Assembly (NCBI GenBank): GCA_026214975.1
Contig: JAOBSW010000633.1
Span: 23,705 to 87,704, forward strand
Direction of reading: 5' to 3'
Length of the DNA stretch: 64,000 bases
From: Gentiana macrophylla
Lineage: Eukaryota > Streptophyta > Magnoliopsida > Gentianales > Gentianaceae
Shown here: piece by piece, positions 58,844 through 64,000 of the stretch
How the letters are laid out: each line of letters starts with the position of its first letter
Numbering within the stretch: the stretch's first letter is position 1
Position numbers and translations under genes: made by a program
Notes under the pieces: generated by a model
The model's input: the letters and a program-made list of their open reading frames with translations, nothing else
What the model was told of the DNA's origin: nothing
Databases searched by the model: none

Positions 58844-60541
58844 TGAAGGATGCGGGTTCTTAGATCTAAGCGAGTTAGATCTATGCGCGGCGGATGGATC
58901 ACGATTCATATATCAAAATACATAATTAAAGGACTTAAGCTACTACAAGGGGTTAAGATCATGTTACCAATATCGGGAAGAGAAGCCTTGATCTTCCGAT
59001 GTGTTCTCCAGCAGCGGTTGGTGGACACCCTTCTTGATACGAACCTCCTTGATATGCAACACCAAGAAAAACTCAAAGTTTTTCTTCTTCCAAAAACCTA
59101 GGCAAGAGAAACTAATTTTCCTCTCCTTTTTAGGTGTGTAGTAGAAATTTCCTTGCACATTACCCTTGGAATAACTCTCCTTTTATAGGAGAGTAAATCC
59201 TTAGTCTCAAGTTTTAATTAATTAAATAATTAATTAATTAATCAAAATAAAAGATATTTTCCTTAATGAATAATTGTGACATATTATTGACCAATAGGAA
59301 ACCAAATAACATGTCATCCAACCAATCACATAACAAGAATATCTTTTATTTTCCATAACACAAGAAAATTAAATCTTGTGCTAATTAGAGACATAAATGG
59401 CGCCACCCCTAGGGTTTAAAAGCCCATAAAATGTCTTTTATGTGTATTATATTATTTAGCCCAACTAAATAATATTCATGCATATCAATTAATGTTGACC
59501 AATTAATTATCACTTGAGGCCTGACAACAAGATTATTAGTCCAATTACGGAAGCCACATCGGGGACCATGGACCTATAACGATAGCTCCAATAATTAATT
59601 ATTCATCGAGCGAATAAGTACATTAATTATTAATTCCGGGATTACGCCACCATAAACCAGGCCCGAACTCTACCAATTATAGATGTATACTTATACTCAA
59701 CCCCATAGAGTGAATAAGCGTCCATTGATATAATCACTACATACGGATTAACCTCCATAAGCCATCTGTCCATTACGTGTGGGAAGTCTCCGTGAACCCG
59801 ACTCGAGAATATCTTATCCTTATTTACCATCAACCCACGATGATCAATTAGTACACATATATGACTAGTAGCTAATTAGTCAAATGTGAACTCTCGGGAT
59901 CGATCACTTTCTTAGGGCTAACAAATAAGGAATTTGTCTCTACTTCCCTTGAGGAAGGAATGGATTCCATGTCTGTGAAAATCGGAACTACTCACTAATC
60001 GGAGATAGTGCCAATGAGAAGTGGCTTGGAACACATATTTAAGTGAACCGTAACTAACACATCAAACACTACCCCGGGACACGCAGCACCCTGTGATCAC
60101 CTCATGATTAAGGTTGATCCATCTATGATCATCTAATGATTTAATAAGATTCCTCGATTCACGGAATTATACGAGAAATTCAGATTAAATCGGTCGATCC
60201 TATATGAATGCCATCGTATATAAATGCCCAGCGTAGGTACCTCTGCCCGGCAGTCGGATAAGACTATCACACCTAAGGTGTTAGGCGCATTATTGGTGTT
60301 TTAATTAAGAGACCCTAAACTCGATTAAGTTCACCACGGACTAACAGATTTAAGCATATCTCCATTAACTCAATCCTCACGTGTAATCCATACCTTTGAG
60401 TTAAGTAGTTACATACCGATATCTTAGGGTTTGCGATGGTGTATTACTTTACAAGCACAAAGCAAGTAATAAGGTGAGATAAATTCTGTCATCCATTAAA
60501 AATAATTACACAAATTGTCTTTCGGACACTACACCTAATGA
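58844..60541 (-). repeat. 5' LTR of the second copia-like element
   Basis: About 1.7 kb; both ends are approximate because the termini are mutated (TCATTAGG at the start, CTTCA near the end). The order of conserved blocks, such as GGGGACCATGGAC (plus strand 59560) matching GTCCATGGTCCC at 17283, is the same as in the first element, inverted. Confidence 0.82.
59175..59193 (-). promoter_or_regulatory. Probable TATA box inside a small palindrome
   Basis: Reverse strand CTCTCCTATAAAAGGAGAG: the TATA-like core ATAAA is framed by 7-base complementary arms. The first element has CTCTCCTATATAGAGAGAG at the same relative place. Confidence 0.55.
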
Positions 60542-61507
60542 TAGTTAAAATGTTGGATGCTACGTGGTGGTTATATCAGGTTTTTAATGCTGTTTAAATC
60601 GGGTTTTTAATCTTTGTTTTAAATTAGTTATGTTTAAATCATGTTTTTAATCTTTGTTTCTTTGTGATAGCTGATGTTAAACATGTTTGATTTGGAGTTA
60701 GAAATCATTAAGTTGTAGAAAATCATGTTTAGGGCTTTTAGGGTGCAATGCGCATGCATTATTGATTTTGGGGTAAATGTTGGTTTAAGCTACGAGTCGA
60801 TTTAAAAGTTATTTCTTGATCTAATAATACTAAATGAAAATGAACAAGCCTCGATTGAGTTTCTAATGTGTTTGGTTCCGGCACCGGACGTACTCTTAAA
60901 GGAGTTGAAGTCGGGACCGTCGGAATGGCATGAAAGGGCTTGTGCTTTGATGAATTAGTATTCATCAATGTACGGCATGTAATATCTGAGGCCTCGTTTA
61001 TGTCTAGTGGTTTACAGGAAGAGAGTAGTATGTGTGAGGAGATTATTTTAAAACACTTAGGAAACTAGTTAACTATTTAATAAATCGTACTTTCTTAGTA
61101 AAAGGTTAAACATCATGAGAGTTTGGATAGGCACGTTGTACAATATCGGCAATGTGAGGTTTGGCGGATAAGCGGTGATGATCTTTGCCGGATTCTAGAC
61201 CCGCCGGATAAAGTAGTGATCATTCCACGGACAAACTCACGAGCGAGATATACATTCACCGTCGACTCTCAAGGGTTGGCGGACAAAGTGGAATGGTATG
61301 TCTCCGGACAGATTTATCTCTATAGGGTTGCGTCTTTTGTCTTTGTGCATATCTCACTAAGTGTAGTGCCCCTCATAAACATCTTTGTAACAAAGATAAG
61401 TTAAGTTAGAAACGTTTAGTCATGACATGTTGATGGACATGAAGTGAACCTTAGATTGAGTCGGTCTCATAATGGTAATTTAAAAATCATAATAATAACC
61501 TTTTCTA
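60542..61507 (+). repeat. Inverted fragment of the non-autonomous gypsy LTR
   Basis: This block is the reverse complement of about 48320-49310 in the left LTR: TAGTTAAAATGTTGGATGC at the left, the minisatellite remnant, the GTGCAATGCGCATGCATT palindrome, the GGCACCGGACGTACTC block, and GACATGTTGATGGACATGAA near 61425. Both sides are joined to sequence of the copia-like family, so both edges are breakpoints. It overlaps the part already present at 56900-58139 and cannot simply be the missing LTR half. Confidence 0.82.
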
Positions 61508-62416
61508 TTCATTCGACTCTTTTCTATGTAGATCCAATTGCTCCCCTTGGGCTGAGACACTCGGTGGTTCTACAAGAAATTTGAGCAGGCTGAGTACCAA
61601 AACTCCATTCACAGGGTTAAGGTTTTCAAACCAACCTCATAATCGAGAATCTATCAGACCCACCAAGAGCCATAGGTTATCAATCACCCAGCCAGATTAT
61701 AAAGTCCACAAAATCACAATGGGTCAGCGGTTAAACCATACTCCCACTTTGTGTCTTAGGTGGATTGACATTACGATCTAGTAGTATTTATCGGTGTGAT
61801 CACCAACAACTAATGTTGGGCGTGAGTGCGATTAAATCAGATAGTAACTTCCTTTGGGTAACCGTACTCCAAGGTCTAAGGTACATTACTTATAGATTCT
61901 ATCGAGAAAGAATTGTAATGATCCAAGCTGTCACTTTACGATCTCAAGAATCTTACAACCAACCTTCACCCGTCTCATTAAGGCATTTCATGAGCAGTCA
62001 AAATCGAGCGTATCGCCAAAATCTCGATCCTACATTCAAGCATTAAATGCTAAATGCCTACATTCTGAAGTGGTGTGAACCAAATTCACTCCATATCCAT
62101 AAATTCACTAGCATCTTCTAGGTAGACTTCTCGGTTTACATAATAATGTTAACCGTTATTTTGCAACCAATTATCTTAATCGAGTTTAGATGTGTATTGT
62201 AGTATAACTATATAGGGCAAGTCTATGGTTTCTTTTACAAATGAGAAGCGTTCCCTTTAGGAGGAAGGTGAGCATCGGTCCCAAGACTATGCTATAGCCT
62301 ATTTATGAGCATGGAATACTCTATTCTCTGCTAAAATCGAGAATCCTCCTCGTATTCTTTTGATAAACTAAATCGCGTTTGAGTAGTTATCGGACAAAAT
62401 GTCACCACTCAAAAAC

Positions 62417-62469
62417 TCCCACTAGCTTGTGTCTCACACTAGACCCCGAAGGTCATGATGAACAAGCTA
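62417..62469 (-). other. Hairpin abutting purine motif, family copy of module 4
   Basis: On the reverse strand TAGCTTGT and ACAAGCTA form an 8-bp stem, with an inner GACC/GGTC stem, followed by GTGGGAG. It matches 21618-21668 in place and form, while the region between the arms differs. Confidence 0.7.
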
Positions 62470-63257
62470 TGTTACTCCTTCAAATCTATTACCCTCTCCG
62501 ATTGAAAGGAAACTTAGTCATTGTTCCTTTGAGATAGTGTTCTAGGTCGGGAGCTAAAGGAATCACCCTTAGCGATCGTGGAGTCTTATCTCTAGGATAT
62601 ATGCACTAATTAATAGATATTGAAAGGTCGGCTTATCTTAATCTGAAACCTTTTACTTTAATAGTTTTAGATGTGTTATACTTATTTGACTTTTCTTAGT
62701 GGTTACGACTTTATCAAACAAAGTCGAGTCTTGGATTCAGTACTACAAATGTCATATTCACTTTCTATGAGGCAACAATATATCGAGTTGAAAGTGAATC
62801 CATTTGTTTCAAGCGAATCATGTGAAAAATAAAATTTTTGTGATATTCAAGGATAGAATAAATTCATTTCCTTATATCACTCCCACTATTGTAGGTTGAA
62901 ATTACTACCCGTTGTTACTCTATTGTCGTTAATGCACGGCTTCCTTGTTCTTCCAAGAACTAAGCTACGAGTCAAGTTACTCGGTTAAGAAAATCGCTAA
63001 GGATTCATTGGTTAGTGATCCGAAATCACTTTCCTTATCTATACTTTCTTTAATTAATGTTTGGTTTAGCCTCAAAACTTTAGTTAAGATGATTAACACT
63101 TACAGACATTCTTTCCCATTCTCAACTTTCCTTAAAAAGGAAATAGTCTTGAACTAGCGAGTTCAATTGAGTAGACACTACTCGTGGCGTAGGATGTCTA
63201 CAAAAGCGTTACCCGAGTGGGACTAATTTTCTAAATTAGAAAAACATAAGACAAAAA

Positions 63258-63297
63258 GCTCCCACTAGTTTATCGGTTCCAAATACCGTCTAACTAG
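63258..63297 (-). other. Hairpin abutting purine motif, family copy of modules 1-3
   Basis: On the reverse strand: outer stem CTAGTT/AACTAG, AGA/ATA internal loop, inner stem CGGT/ACCG, loop ATTTGGA, then TGGGAG. All stem positions pair. Relative to module 1 the third inner pair is G-C instead of A-T. Confidence 0.72.
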
Positions 63298-64000
63298 CGA
63301 CACTTTAATTTTATGATTCTCTAATTTTCTATTAGAAAATTTCTCGTGTAGACACTACACCATTAAAATTCACTAGAAGAATTTTATCGTCCCAATCATC
63401 TTTCAAGCGACTACGATCGTCTCTCGATCAACATGATTGACAACAGTGACATCCTTATTTACGTCACTTAAGTCTTGAAGGCTCAGGAGAAATATCTCTT
63501 CCGAAAAATTAATCATGTAAGATCAATAAGTACAACGTTCTAGTTACTTACCACTTTTTTTGAAGTCATTACTAGTCAATTTTACCTTTGTGAGTCTAGC
63601 ACCAGAGAGATATATAAATAGTTGTAAATAAAATTGATGGAAGATAAATCAAATCATACACTACTAATAAATTTTAGTAACATAAACTAAGTACTTATAG
63701 TCTATCCTACCATTCCAAGGATTTAATCTAATGCCTCAGTGCCTTAGGGTAGGTCAAAGAGGTTTCGATTAATATTGAAGATCAACTTGAGAATCAAACA
63801 TCTCATTTGTGATCGTCAATCACCTTTCCTTTTCAGCCAAGGTATTACCAAAATACCGCTTTATGAGTGTGACCTCTTGTTTGAGATCTTTAGATAGACC
63901 CAGAGTGTGCGTAGCAGGGTCGGTCGGTGACTCGGCCAGTACCCAAAATCCTATCCTTTCGGAGGAATAAACCTTGAATTTTGATAGCGGTGAAGGCCTT

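Larger units (their letters stand above)
58140..60541 (-). mobile_element. 5' LTR and leader of a second coding-free copia-like element
   Basis: Read on the reverse strand: an LTR from about 60541 to 58844, a primer site, then leader sequence to about 58140, where it is cut off. The LTR start TTAGGTGTAGTGTCCGAAAG is akin to TTAGGTGTTATGCCCGAAAG of the element at 16268. Similarity continues through the LTR and leader with clear divergence, so this is another family member. The matching 3' part is not present to the left. Confidence 0.8.
61508..64000 (-). mobile_element. Internal fragment of a coding-free copia-like element, continuing past the window
   Basis: The reverse strand aligns in order with about 22590 back to 19780 of the first element. 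It starts with TCTATTCATTCGACTCTTTT (plus strand) and ends with the block around GGTGTTCACC/AAAGGATAGG. It has no coding capacity either. It carries the same hairpin-purine modules (62417-62469, 63258-63297) and GTGGGAG at about 61745 and 62877. The fragment is cut at about 61507 and open at the window end. Confidence 0.85.

Noticed and set aside
61123..61404. 93-codon frame at the inverted LTR fragment
   Set aside because: It matches non-coding LTR sequence at about 48420-48690 on the opposite strand.
58140..61507. One copia-like element interrupted by the gypsy LTR piece
   Set aside because: On the reverse strand the right part is middle interior and the left part is a 5' LTR with primer site and leader, so the order does not fit one interrupted element.

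Overview
The window is repetitive plant nuclear heterochromatin. It contains no host gene, rRNA, tRNA or CRISPR array that I can support. The plant assignment rests on plant-type LTR retrotransposons (a Tekay/Del-like Ty3-gypsy chromovirus, a large coding-free Ty1-copia-like family, initiator-tRNA-Met-type primer sites) sitting in a long tandem satellite. A eudicot is likely; I cannot name the species.

Positions 1-47835 are one satellite array of about 165-bp monomers, roughly 29 kb of satellite DNA once insertions are removed. Every well-kept monomer carries the 12-bp palindrome CCTTGTACAAGG, homopolymeric A tracts and a GATATC core. The array runs in one orientation from 1 to about 26836 and in the opposite orientation from about 26837 to 47835. 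It holds a direct tandem duplication of about 3.19 kb (about 9100-12290 and 12291-15480) and recurring marker monomers, which point to higher-order repeat structure. Length and organisation fit a centromeric or pericentromeric satellite, but that role is inferred.

Three LTR-element insertions interrupt the array. A solo LTR lies at 1487-2072 with target-site duplication TACTC. A 9.57-kb copia-like element with 1.83-kb LTRs and a 5.9-kb internal region without coding capacity lies at 16268-25834 with target-site duplication CAAAC. A reverse-strand Ty3-gypsy chromovirus lies at 38694-46984 with target-site duplication TAATT; its pol is broken by stops and frameshifts, no gag is recognisable, and part of the protease region seems to be present twice.

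From 47836 onward the sequence is nested retrotransposons. A non-autonomous relative of the chromovirus (47836 to about 58139, reverse strand) is interrupted by a 2.9-kb short-LTR element (51288-54221, reverse strand). Then come a 5' LTR plus leader of the coding-free copia-like family (about 58140-60541, reverse strand), an inverted fragment of the chromovirus-type LTR (about 60542-61507), and a 2.5-kb internal fragment of the copia-like family (61508-64000, reverse strand).

The most interesting signal is in the coding-free copia-like family. Its internal region repeatedly shows a short hairpin placed directly against a purine motif, GTGGGAG, the same motif as its 3' polypurine tract. Two of these modules recur at matching places in the second copy near the window end, and one shows a compensatory A-T to G-C change in its stem. 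This may be an undescribed structural or priming element of a non-coding retrotransposon.
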